From Owenia fusiformis (Eukaryota > Annelida > Polychaeta > Sabellida > Oweniidae), in the NCBI GenBank assembly GCA_903813345.2, contig CAIIXF020000002.1, positions 34,240,109-34,304,108 of the forward strand: a DNA stretch of 64,000 bases, read 5' to 3'. The first letter of the stretch is position 1. Each line of letters starts with the position of its first letter. The translations under genes and the position numbers were made by a program. Below are positions 43,731-54,344 of this stretch, piece after piece. The notes below the pieces were generated by a model, which ran no database searches, was not told the DNA's origin, and saw only the letters and a list, made by a program, of their open reading frames with translations.

Positions 43731-45842
43731 ATGGCGCAAAATTCCCCATTTCCAGGTAAACCCGAAGCGTGGAAAGAATTGACTAAGAGGGGAAAACCTG
43801 GAGTAAAGATAGCATGGAACTTGAAACAAACCGTTCCTCCTGTTGAGGTAGTCTCGTATAGGATACTCTACAAAGTGGCGGGGAGCAAAGGAAAATGGAA
43901 AGAGAAATCCATTACTGTTGAAGATGGAGCGGAAAACACCTTATTTGAGACGGTTATCACATTAAAGCCAGGGACCTACGTATTTGCGATTGTGGTGGTC
44001 TTTGAAGATGATGAAATAAGTGAAATGAGTGGAGAGAGTGACGAGTTTGCATTTGATGGGAAAGAAGAATCTGAAAACATCAAAGTATCACTGAAGTCTA
44101 CTATCCTGGGTAATGCGCGGAAGGTGCAAGAAGGCGACGGAAATACATGCCCATCTGTCTATCAAATCGAATTACAACCTACCTTTATAAGTCCAGACAA
44201 AGGGATACGTAAATACGATATTGGTAAAAATCAATGCACCGACCAGTACTTGAGGGAAAAGGTAATCTTGATTGTTGGTGCTACTGGAGCCGGTAAAAGC
44301 ACATTGATTAATGTTATGGTAAACTACCTGTATGGTTTCGACCTTGATGATGGGAAACTATTGAGGCTCATAGATGAAAAGGGGGATGCAAATCAGGCAG
44401 AGAGTCAGACAAAGGCCATAACAGCGTACACAATTCACAGTCAGGATGGACTAAAGGTTGCAAACACCATAATCACCATAATCGACACACCAGGTTTTGG
44501 CGACACCAGCGGCATACAAAGAGATGAAGAAATTGTCAATCAAATTCGAGACTTTTTTACCTCCAAGGATCCGAAGTTACTTGTCGATCACATTGATTTA
44601 GTCGGGTTTGTAGCCCAATCTTCTTTGCCCCGATTAACACCAACGCAGAGATATATTTTTGACAAGATCCTGTCGTTATTCGGCAAGGATATCGAGAATA
44701 AAATAACGATGCTTCTCACGTTTGCAGATGGTGGAACCCCAAACGTCCTAAGTGGAATAAAAGAATCTGGGTTTAAACATAATGAATATTTTACGTTTAA
44801 CAACTCGGCTTTTTTTATCAAGGAAGCAGACGTGACGAGGAAAACAATATTAGACTTTTGGGACATGGGGGAGAAAAGTTTCAAGCGGTTTTTTGAAGCT
44901 CTGGACAGATGCGAACCGACCAGTCTCGCATTAACAAAGGAAACTCTTCTCGAAAGACAACAATTGCAATCGAACATGGATCAAATGCATATTAATATCA
45001 GAGAAGGTTTGAATAAGTTAGAGCAACTTGAAGAGGAATTAAAAGTTGTCGAGAATCATGAAGAGGATATGAGGAAACACAAAAATTTCACTTATGAAAC
45101 AGAGGTAGAAGAAGTGGAGAAACGTCATGTTGGCAACCACATCTGCACAACGTACTGTATAACATGCAATCGCACATGTCATAACAACTGTGACTATAAA
45201 GACAATGAAAAGAAGAAGAAATGTAAAGTTATGAATAGGGAGGGATATTGCACAGCTTGTCCTGGAAGATGTTACTACCAAGTCCATGAGCACAGGCCGT
45301 TTGTGATGATCATTACAAGAAAAAAAGTAACACATACCATTGCTGATCTGCAACAACGGTATGCACGAGGAAAGAAAGGACAGGCTACTCACATGGCATT
45401 GAGTAAACAGATAAAGGCAGATTTTGAGATTCATCAAAAGCAGACATTGCTGCTGATCGATTACAATAGGCAAACTGTAGAAAGACTGAACGCTATTGCT
45501 CTGAAGCCAAATCCTACATCAACAATTGATTACATCGACACCCTTATAGATGCTGAAATGGGGGATAAAAAACCTGGCTTTCAGAAACGGGTTCATGAGT
45601 TAAGAGAATTGAGAAAGAAGACAGAAGAGTTAGCCGACCTAATCATGAAAGGAGGTGAAGATCCATTTTCATCACACAGAGGTGTATTGGGGGCACTCGA
45701 ACAGAAAGAATCGGATGTAAAAGCAAGTGGTCGATTCAGTAGCATGTTTCAGACGTGTAAGAAGTGGTTAAATATAGGGAAGACAAAAGAAGGTATTTCC
45801 AGAAAGTCGAAAAAACCTCAACCTGGGAAAAAGAAAATGTGA
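43731..45842 (+). CDS. Fibronectin III / AIG1-type GTPase-like protein with Cys-rich region and coiled coils
   Basis: A single-exon frame of 703 residues from ATG 43,731. The open frame extends slightly upstream without an ATG, and GGAATGG is a fair start context. Residues about 15-110 look like a fibronectin type III domain (VKIAWNL, SYRILYKV, TYVFAIVVV). The G domain follows: P-loop GATGAGKS at 183-190, switch/G3 DTPGFGD, and an LLTFADGGTP strand near the position of the G4 motif, without a clear NKxD. Next come Leu/Glu/Arg-rich coiled coil, a Cys/His cluster (CTTYCITCNRTCHNNC ... CTACPGRCYYQVHEH) likely to bind zinc, another helical stretch and a Lys-rich tail. Such intronless AIG1/septin-like GTPases form expanded families in fish and many invertebrates. 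A role in innate immunity is often proposed by analogy with GIMAPs; that is inference. No signal peptide, so cytosolic. Confidence 0.85.
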   Translation: MAQNSPFPGKPEAWKELTKRGKPGVKIAWNLKQTVPPVEVVSYRILYKVAGSKGKWKEKSITVEDGAENTLFETVITLKPGTYVFAIVVVFEDDEISEMSGESDEFAFDGKEESENIKVSLKSTILGNARKVQEGDGNTCPSVYQIELQPTFISPDKGIRKYDIGKNQCTDQYLREKVILIVGATGAGKSTLINVMVNYLYGFDLDDGKLLRLIDEKGDANQAESQTKAITAYTIHSQDGLKVANTIITIIDTPGFGDTSGIQRDEEIVNQIRDFFTSKDPKLLVDHIDLVGFVAQSSLPRLTPTQRYIFDKILSLFGKDIENKITMLLTFADGGTPNVLSGIKESGFKHNEYFTFNNSAFFIKEADVTRKTILDFWDMGEKSFKRFFEALDRCEPTSLALTKETLLERQQLQSNMDQMHINIREGLNKLEQLEEELKVVENHEEDMRKHKNFTYETEVEEVEKRHVGNHICTTYCITCNRTCHNNCDYKDNEKKKKCKVMNREGYCTACPGRCYYQVHEHRPFVMIITRKKVTHTIADLQQRYARGKKGQATHMALSKQIKADFEIHQKQTLLLIDYNRQTVERLNAIALKPNPTSTIDYIDTLIDAEMGDKKPGFQKRVHELRELRKKTEELADLIMKGGEDPFSSHRGVLGALEQKESDVKASGRFSSMFQTCKKWLNIGKTKEGISRKSKKPQPGKKKM

Positions 45843-47803
45843 TAGTTTCCCGTCATCTGCTGCAAAATCTAATGAAATTAGAAAGAAAAAGAAGACAAAA
45901 AAACAAAAACTAGGAACTACCAACAATATTCTAGTTCAACACCAGATGTAACCAATAACGCTAGTCTTATTAGGAATGTAGTTATATCACAGATATGTTC
46001 ACGTTTAGGTCCCACCCGAGAGTAGTTGCTGTCAAGCGAGTGTCAATGATGATTTGAGATTATTGTAATAGTTTTCCATTGACAGAATCATCGCCTTTCT
46101 ATTTAAAATTTCCCAGTGGAATTACGTGAATTTGTGAGTCGTATAACCTTGGACTCAATCGTTTCTAAACAAGCAAGAAACGAATAGTCGATCAATTGTA
46201 AATAGTATAATGCTTGCTTTTCTGTAAATACATCTACATGTTAATCATACTTAATCACCCTACAAGTGCACCCCCCTTAACTTGCTGTATAGTGTACTAT
46301 TATGATTTATTATATCACGATACAACTACTAGAGAACAGAGATACTTACGCTTGCATTTTAAGAACACACAAGGAAACTGCACCCAGGTTTAATTACTTT
46401 TTTGTAAATACAGTATTCTTAACACATTGTAACAAGTGCATAGTCTGATAATGTATATAGAAATACTTTTTATAGATTTAAATCTGCATTAAATGTATTT
46501 TATATACGTATAAGTCTACTCGTATAGATGAAGAGGAATTATTTGAATTTTGTAATAAGAATATGTTTGGTGATGTGTATCATTTTATAGTTTACATGTT
46601 TGATCTCCGTGATAATGATGATATATAGTTGAATTTATCTTAGCTTACACTAATCAATCGCTTAGACGATGTATTAGGGAAAAGCTGTTAAGGCAAACAC
46701 AAAGATATGATAACATATACGTATATAAGATATAGGTATATAAAATGCCAAATAAGTTTCCACATTTTATATGTCAATAAACATAGAAAAACTTTTGAAA
46801 CTAGAATAATATTGTCATATTGTGTAGTGAAGTATTTTTGCCATTTTGTATTTTTCATACAAGTACGTAAAATGGATAAAGTAATCACATGCTGCATAAG
46901 TCTGTCAAAATAAAATGTATGTTATCATTCAGCCTACAGACGTATAGAAACAAACCTTGTCGCATTCTTACTCTTTTAAATATGTGATACCAAACACTTG
47001 TGTTTCATATTTTAATATATGCGCATTCAAATTAAAAATAAGTTTTGCAAAAAATGGAAAAATTTGCATTAGAACTAGGTTATACTTGTTTTGTCTAAGT
47101 AAAATAAATTGGAAACTATAATTTTGATTTTTAATTTATCAAACAACTGTAATATTCAATCACTGATTTCAATGTAAGAACGAGATTTGCAGAAAAATAA
47201 ATTATTGATTTGATCATAGCACTGTGTTTACGTTTTATTGAAGCAGTAATTTCCATGTTATTAAGTACATGGTTATAACCTTTCTTGTATACTAAATACA
47301 AAATAGATGGGGACTCCTTCGTATTTGGTATTGTGAAATCCTAGTAGAAGTGTATCGTAATACGACTGAAGACAGAATGACGGATATGTTATGACTGGGC
47401 TTGAAAACTACAATTGCTATATGAGTACACTCCCCCTCCAGAAATTTGATAACCATAAGTTATCCTCCGAACCATGTATTTAACCCTGATGGTGTTTTAC
47501 GACCTTTTGTAATCAAGTGAGGAATTAATGATTAAACTCGCTATATAATGGAAATACTTTGGTCAAACTTTGAGAGGGGCTTGGAGGTATAGCTAAAACT
47601 TTTGTGACCTCCCAAGGTGGCCTGCAAAGTTTGCATCGTTCTTTGAGATGTGCCCGACAGATAAAAAGTACCAATGACTTTATACCGATATAAAGATGGC
47701 ACCAGTGGTTGTTCATATAAAGAGAAGCTATGTAGACAGATTGTTTGGACTGCCATCTTTTTACAAACATTATTTCTATTGCTCGTTGGTCTTGGTTGAA
47801 AAC
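45843..47803. other. 3' flank of the GTPase gene; no further gene seen
   Basis: AT-rich. Possible polyadenylation signals (AATAAA) occur at about 46,912, 47,104 and 47,207, the last two on the plus strand in a good A-rich context. ACTCCCCCTCCAGAAATTTGATAACC at 47,428 resembles a motif at 40,409 and 51,813. Short open frames on both strands look like chance. Confidence 0.4.
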
Positions 47804-50800
47804 TCACATTGCTAGGAAATACGAAACTGATATCACTAATAGACAAATAAAATGAATGGAACTTCTCAAGTGTGCCTGGTCATTTGAACATGACTTATCC
47901 CGGACATTGAAGCATGGAGGATCGAGTGCATCCCATTTTATGCCCTTTCTGTATTCGACAGTCTCCATGGCTGATACACTCCAGTGCAAAGTATTCATAT
48001 ATCCCCTACTATCAGCAATAAAATGTAATGGCATTGATTTGGCATTGTTCTGTAGAAGCCACCAATATGAACCAGTCAGGAATAATTGGAAGGAATCCCC
48101 ATCCTGGTATACCAGTTCACCCGTCATGAAACGCCCGTATGTAAATGTCAATAAATTTGTTGTTTCGTTCATAGCAATCGTTATATTTCCTAAAAATATA
48201 TGGCCGTACACTCCAGCATATCTTTCAAAGTTTTGCATAGGTAATGAGGTAGTTATAGTTTCAGCAGCATCTGTTTTGGCAGTCATTTCATCAATAGGGT
48301 TACCAGTTTGCCAGGTTGTCGGAATGGGGGTCTTGCCACTGACTCCTGGTTTCCATGGTAACGGGAAGGAACAACTTGTAGTTGCATTCAACCAGGGTTC
48401 TTTTCCCAGAAGGACATCGGAAATGTATGCATTGATTGACCTCAAGGCGAGTGATGCGTCTGCCCCAGTTGGACCATTGGCTGCTGTAAAAACTCCAATA
48501 TCAGACTGGGGGAACAACCAAAGCTGGGCGGAGTAACCAAAGAACGAGCCTCCGTGTGAAAGTTTCTTATTTCCTGGAAAATATGGATTCATTGTTTCCA
48601 ATAATACCTTAATAATAAATTGCGGTCATTGTGATTTAATTAAGAAATATAGACCGAAGAGCAGGGGTTATATTGACTTTGTTCACAGTTTATTGAAGTC
48701 ATGTCCTAATTATGATTTCAATACCCGATAAAGCGATGATATAATATCCAATACTAAAGATATGACATTTACACAGTTATATTGTGATGCAATATTTCTT
48801 GGAAAATTTTGAATTTGATTGAACTTGATAGAATGTATGCCCTGCCAAAGTATATACAATATTTATTATTGACCTCTTCTTGAAATTGTTTTAACATTTG
48901 GGATTATTTATTATGATTTGAATATAGTCGTTAATAAATTCGATCATAGCCACAACTGAAATATTGCCCATTTTGGCCCACCTTGAACACTTTTTTTAAG
49001 ATGATCTAAAGAAAAATGAATGTTTGATAAACCTCTATATATGCCGTTATTCCATCCCATTGCGTACGTGATGTCTGCGTTATCTATCGGCCATTCTGGT
49101 TGAAATAAGTTATTCTGTGATACGGAGCGCTGAATCCTCGGCAGGTACGTCTCTTGTAAGATATCTCGGTCTACCACCGGTACCCCTGTGTCTGTTTGTC
49201 CCTTGTTGATGTGAAGCTTCATCCAGGCAGCCATATTGGATGACGTAGTACAAATACTTCCGGAAGGTCCCCCTGGTTTGATTATCCTTGAATAATAAAT
49301 TACATACATCACCATCAAAATCATACATTTCATAGCTGTGCTTATCAAATATTTTATTATCATATACTATATCTTTGTCATTTATTAAAACTCTTGGGGC
49401 AGAAGACATGATGAATCAAATTAATTCTGTACATTTTGAATAGCAGGGAGTTAAACTAAAGGTTTTAAAGTGAACTTGACGTTTTGCACTGCAAGTTACT
49501 TACTTTCGTAATTCTGGATCTACTTTGAAATGTTTTCCGTTTTGATAAGTGTACATTTCTGCCAAACATTCCTCGATTTCTTCGAGCTCATTAGCATATC
49601 CTGTGGACGTCATTTCAAGAGGAGTCAAAAGAAATTCATCGACGAGCTGCTCCCATGTCTTTCCCCCAACAAACTCTGCAATATAGCCGACCAGCATGTA
49701 CATATGGTTGTTATATTGTAATTCATCTCGAAAGTCGCCTATAGACGGTAAAGAGTAAAGACGTCTGGAAAAGCAAATTACACCATCAACGAGGTAGCAG
49801 TTTTGTCATATTTTTGTCATACTATTATAATTATTCATCACACATAAAGATGTAACAGGTGACATCATTTCTAGCGTTAAATACCCGAACATGTCTCAGC
49901 ATAACCTGACCAGATGGTTGAGATATCCTATCTAGCGATACCAACCCTATAAGCATAGTATATAATGTATATTTAGAAATGATATGATTTTCTACCTGAC
50001 AAGATCCTCTCTAGTGACATAAGAGGGATATCCTGCTTGGGTTGAGATGTCCCATCTAACGAGGCCAACCCTATGTGACAACAGATCAGTTATTGTTGTA
50101 TAATTTGTTAGAAGTTGGGAATTAAATTTGAAATCTTCACCAATAATGTCTGTTATCTTCGAATCCCACTTCAACCTGGAATACCAAAGAACTTTATTAA
50201 TCAGACATATGTAGATACAAGTTCATAATGGCACACTGTTATATTTAAATGAATTAGAAACGACGTTGAGTAAAAAGTTTTTGAAGCAGTCCTTTCAAAA
50301 GTCGTGCCACCTTCCAATTATTTAGCTTAAGAAAGAATTGAGGTACTGAATTAACATTACAAAGGTAGTGTCCCTTTTTCATAGCTATTGTTAAGTACTA
50401 GTAACCCCTCAAGTAAATAAGCCAGATTGACTAAATATAAAATCAGAACAGTTGGACTTATCAAAAAGTAAATCTATACATAACATGGAATGGGATGGTG
50501 AGAGCAAAGAAAATATTTTTAAATTGTGACATTTTTCAAAAACTTACTCAGAGCTCACTGTTCCTTCTATTCCCTTTAAGTTTGAAATTCGAACGTTACT
50601 TTAATTATACCACACGTTTATTTCAATGACAAAATCACCAATTCTAAAATGAGACTATGGTCGATTTGCCTGATCAATGCACTACCCTACTGTATATATG
50701 AAAAGAACAACTCACCAACTATTGGTTTCTATTAATTTAGCAATGACTGTAGATGTGAATGCTTTAGTTACAGAACCGATACAGAAAACAGATGTATTTC

Positions 50801-51029
50801 TTGCAGGAATTGCCTCTTCAATATTCGCCATGCCGTATCCCTTGGATACCAGCGTCGTATTTCCCTTGACGACGGTTACTATGAGACCAGGTACATGTCT
50901 GCACTCCATGGTTGAGTTAACGAACTGATCAATTTGAAATTCGTCCTCTGTTGCTAACGTATAGGTATCAGCAAAATATCCCATAGTTACCAAATGAAAT
51001 AATATGAATATCCCAATTCTGGACTTCAT
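47804..51029 (-). CDS. Serine beta-lactamase-like / penicillin-binding-type hydrolase, five exons
   Basis: Exons (minus): 51,029-50,716, 50,175-49,996, 49,764-49,504, 49,286-49,033 and 48,573-47,804. All introns are GT-AG and all phases fit, giving 592 residues. Residues 1-24 form a signal peptide. The class C / LACTB-type active-site set is present: SVTK (Ser86, Lys89), YNN (Tyr182-Asn184) and HGG (343-345, in place of KTG). LLSHRVGL and the GPSGSICTTSSNMAAWM helix are also typical of the family. After the catalytic domain comes an extra C-terminal beta-rich domain (about 400-560) and a hydrophobic last 20 residues, suggesting a GPI anchor or membrane tail. It is probably secreted or cell-surface. 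The substrate is unknown; animal relatives include peptidase-like and shell-matrix proteins. Introns rule out recent bacterial contamination. Confidence 0.85.
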
Positions 51030-52189
51030 CCTGGTTTTCGTCTATCAAACAGTTAAGATATATCCAAAGCTATGTTCTACCATGGTCAGTAGTGTGTTTA
51101 TCCAAATGTATCAAAATAAACCACTGAAGATATATATAAACACCGATGTTAAGACGCTAGCTCCACAGTCAGCAATTGCCAAATTCAAAGAAATTGCAAT
51201 TAACATTCCTGATCTGGTCGATCACTTAGTAACTCATTGATATTGATACCAACATCTGAAACCACACACGTAATGTACGTAAGGGTGTTAATATAAACGT
51301 ATGATTCAGTCAATATTACCGACATTAGTCATCTTTATCTCACATATTCTCACAGCTCTAATCAACAATTTTATGATATTTCATACTTGATTTTAACAGC
51401 TTTGGTAATCAAAAACCGGGCCAACCAGGAAGAATTGGTGTTAACAGAATTATTAAGACTAAAACGACCACCTCTGGATGAACCCAATGAAGTATTGAAA
51501 GAACTTCAAAACATGGAGCTGATTTTTTTATTCAGTGAAAAAAACATGGTGAAGGCAAAAATTTGATATCTTGATCCACAACAATCCTTAAAATTCATAA
51601 TTACTATTCTACCATTAAAATGATATTTTAAAAGGTCAGCGACACCTTATATGTTAATGGAAAAATTAAGAAATGTATTGGAGATTAAATTAGACATTTA
51701 ATAAAATGCTTTTAGAGTTGTACTAGAGCGCAGTTTCCTTTAAGACATTGGTGTGATTATATATGTGTTTAGTCCTATTTAATTATGGTCCAACAGGGTC
51801 AGTAAAAGCTATACCCCCTCCATAAGATTGTCAACCTGAAGTCCCGGTGTAAAAGGGTAGGAGGTCCTATCAAATTATGGTCCTACTCTCCATTGATTTA
51901 TATGGTGACCTAAATACAACTCTTTCCCTGATTATCTTATACGCAATCAGGGCCAATAAGGGCCGTTTACAAAGGGGACCATAATCGCTTGGGGGAACAT
52001 AATTTCTTTCACACCGGGTCTAAAGTCCTCTTTTGGATCACGTGTTCTTGTTAAAGCCTAATAAGCGATTTAAAAAATTTCATGAAATATGTCCGAACTA
52101 TTGAATTCTATTGAAGGTGCTTGAATACGCTATCAATTGAAGACTTGCGGTTTTCAAACGTATGGAGAGAAGTGTATTTATGGCAGTCA
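51030..52189. other. Intergenic region upstream of the beta-lactamase-like gene
   Basis: This should contain the minus-strand promoter of the 47,804-51,029 gene, but no clear TATA or initiator was seen. CCCCTCCATAAGATTGTCAACC at about 51,812 resembles motifs elsewhere in the window. No gene. Confidence 0.4.
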
Positions 52190-52740
52190 ATAACTCTTAT
52201 TGTTAGTACCTCAGTTGAAATACTCGATTTTGATTGGTCAACGAGCGGTGAATAATTTTAACTGTACACCGCGCAATGCATTGCCGGTGAATAATATTCC
52301 CAGCATTCCACTTAAATGACGTCATTATCAGACGATAAAATGGCCGCCGCTAGCACTAGCCGTTTCAAAAATGTTGAAGATGAGTATATTATTAGTCTCT
52401 TAGAGAGTAAAGACAGTCAAAATACGAAGAAAAATCTAAAACTTTGTACAAAGCTTTTAGTGGACTTCGCCCAGGAGAGTAATTTGACTCCATTGAGTGA
52501 ACTTACTGCCGTGGCAGATGTAGATCTCAGGGTCTGGATCCAACTTCAAGTCAACTTTAAGGGTCAGCAAAATCTAAGATATTCTTCGGACTAACAAAAC
52601 AATTACAGACCTCTCCATTCGGTTTACTGTCAAAATTATATCCCTCGACTGTAAACCTCGACCTACGGTCTCGGTTTACAGTCTCGGGATATAATTTTGA
52701 CAGTAAACCTCTGGAGAGGTCAATAATTGTATATTGTATA
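52190..52740 (+). mobile_element. Crypton-like mini-element, single copy, ending in a 130-bp hairpin
   Basis: It opens with GTTAGTACCTCAGTTGAAAT, then TGACGTCA overlapping the start codon region, a short ORF (52,316-52,594), and a closing imperfect palindrome at about 52,605-52,735 (ACCTCTCC ... GGAGAGGT; the centre carries GGTTTACAGTC on both arms). The same order of parts is seen in the copy interrupted at 16,785-20,430. The true outer ends and target site are not visible. Confidence 0.55.
52316..52594 (+). pseudogene. Truncated N-terminal part of a Crypton/ZMYM-KIAA1958-type protein
   Basis: A 92-codon frame. RFKNVEDEYIISLLESKDSQ, then NTKKNLKLCTKLLVDF and a hydrophobic-acidic helix resemble the N-terminal helical region that precedes the tyrosine-recombinase-derived domain in Crypton proteins and their domesticated relatives. 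The recombinase core is missing and the frame runs into the hairpin, so it is a relic or a mini-element fragment. The weaker parallel in the copy at 16,977 (GHFVNVDEND) supports common origin. The assignment rests on pattern resemblance only. Confidence 0.45.
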
Positions 52741-53057
52741 CCAGTTGTATTTTGTAAATAATGAAACAACCTGATGTATCGAGTTGGATTTTATGACCCC
52801 GGGAATTGCAATGCAATGACAGCATAGTCTCTCAGTTAGTCAGGCGGACCAGAGCTTGAACTTTTATTAATGCAATTCCTCTTCCTACATAGGAAAACAG
52901 ATCAAACTGCAAGCACATGCTACCAAATTAATGTCCCTTACAATGACGTCATCATACGTAAAACTCAAAATATGTAATGTAGCCTACAATTGAATTTTAT
53001 TAACTACATGTAGATACTGAAACACTAAATCATAAAATGAATAAGCTTTGTGATAAT
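52741..53057. other. Short intergenic stretch
   Basis: 3' flank of the minus-strand gene at 53,058-54,344. No polyadenylation signal is obvious on the minus strand and no other feature was seen. Confidence 0.4.
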
Positions 53058-54344
53058 TTATTCTTCAGACAGTTTTGTAAATACCGGCGATCCTCTACGT
53101 TCCCTGTAAACCAAGAATAGTACGGCAAATACTGCTATGAGCAATAGTAAAACACAAATAACTATTGCTGCGACTATTCCACCGGGTAGTCCACCAGAGG
53201 GAGCAACGGTCGATGCAGCAGACGATCGTTTGGTAAAAAATGTACTTGCCGATCCTAAAGTGAAACAACTGAAGCGGAAAAAATCGATTCTTGATCTCTC
53301 AGGGTGTTCGCATCTACGTTTCGGTTCTCCAGAATCTGGGTGAGTCACTAAATGTCCAGTTGAGTTTTTGTACGTGTTGCACTGTTCTTTTCCTTCTGGT
53401 AAAAGAGCGGGCCTGCAGTCAGTTGAATTAACGCAAGGTTCATCGGTTCCGCTATAGGTGGCGTCTATGACAAAGTACGGCTCTGTTATGTATGAGACGC
53501 CATCGAACAAATTTTGAAAATTAGACATTTTTGACCAAATTCTTTCTAATGTAATATCATCGCCATATTTAACACCATCCGGTCCAGACAAGTTCTTGAA
53601 TTCTTCAAATATAGCTGACATAAGGTCGGGATAAAATCCAGTTGGTGGATTGACCAGATAATTGCCATCGTTGTCACCCCAGTGAAATGGTCCAAAAGCA
53701 CCTAATTTGAAAACCCTAGTTTCTAAAATGGTTTTCAACAAGCCAGTCGCATTGTTTTTATTCGGAGGAGGAAATAAGGCATAATTGTCAGACTTGCACG
53801 TGTGGACGCTCAGGAATTCAAACGGCATATTTTTCAGTCTAGCTTCTTGATCCGACCCCTTATTTTGAACTCTCACGATGGCTGCATTTATCGCGAGAGC
53901 GAGATCTCGACTCGACCTGTATGGTGGCGCTCCGTGGGGCATATCCGCAGAGACATCAGGGGTCATAAACATCGCTGAAGTAGAAATCAACCCACTACTG
54001 AAAGTGTGGAGATCCTTGGCGTGATGATCAGCCACGACACCTCTCATTAAGCCTGCAACTAGCGATCCTGATAATACCGAACTTACGAGGGCATCCTTAC
54101 TTTGAAAAAGAACAGGCTCCACTGATGCATGTAACACTGTGCGTACAGCGTTGTAGTTAGCCATACTCAGGAATCCAATCTTTCGGTTTGGCCCTTGCGC
54201 TATAGCGTCATTTAGTTCATCAATGCTCTCAATATCAGTATTCTCCGCTGCGCCAGTAACAATTGTACAAAGAATATATACAAATCCGACCACGCTGTAA
54301 AACACCATGTTCATCCCTCTAAATCTTACGATCGGAGGGTTCAT
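53058..54344 (-). CDS. Type I membrane protein with a possible solute-binding-like ectodomain, intronless
   Basis: A single open frame of 428 residues. Two starts are possible (Met1 or Met11); MNMVFYSVVGFVYILCTIVTG gives a good signal peptide from either. The ectodomain (about 35-385) contains several N-glycosylation sequons and paired Cys (for example CVNSTDC) and has a stretch, GNYLVNPPTGFYPDLMSAIF, that resembles the ligand-binding lobe of family 3 solute-binding / ionotropic-receptor-like proteins. A transmembrane helix (about 389-413) is followed by a short basic tail (YRERRGSPVFTKLSEE). There is no enzyme motif. Probably a cell-surface protein on a single pass. The solute-binding resemblance is tentative; what is certain is the signal, ectodomain, membrane and tail layout. 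Confidence 0.75.
   Translation of the reverse strand: MNPPIVRFRGMNMVFYSVVGFVYILCTIVTGAAENTDIESIDELNDAIAQGPNRKIGFLSMANYNAVRTVLHASVEPVLFQSKDALVSSVLSGSLVAGLMRGVVADHHAKDLHTFSSGLISTSAMFMTPDVSADMPHGAPPYRSSRDLALAINAAIVRVQNKGSDQEARLKNMPFEFLSVHTCKSDNYALFPPPNKNNATGLLKTILETRVFKLGAFGPFHWGDNDGNYLVNPPTGFYPDLMSAIFEEFKNLSGPDGVKYGDDITLERIWSKMSNFQNLFDGVSYITEPYFVIDATYSGTDEPCVNSTDCRPALLPEGKEQCNTYKNSTGHLVTHPDSGEPKRRCEHPERSRIDFFRFSCFTLGSASTFFTKRSSAASTVAPSGGLPGGIVAAIVICVLLLLIAVFAVLFLVYRERRGSPVFTKLSEE

Noticed and set aside
47804-51029. Bacterial contamination or horizontal transfer for the beta-lactamase-like gene
   Set aside because: Four canonical GT-AG introns with matching phases and a eukaryotic signal peptide; base composition matches the neighbours.
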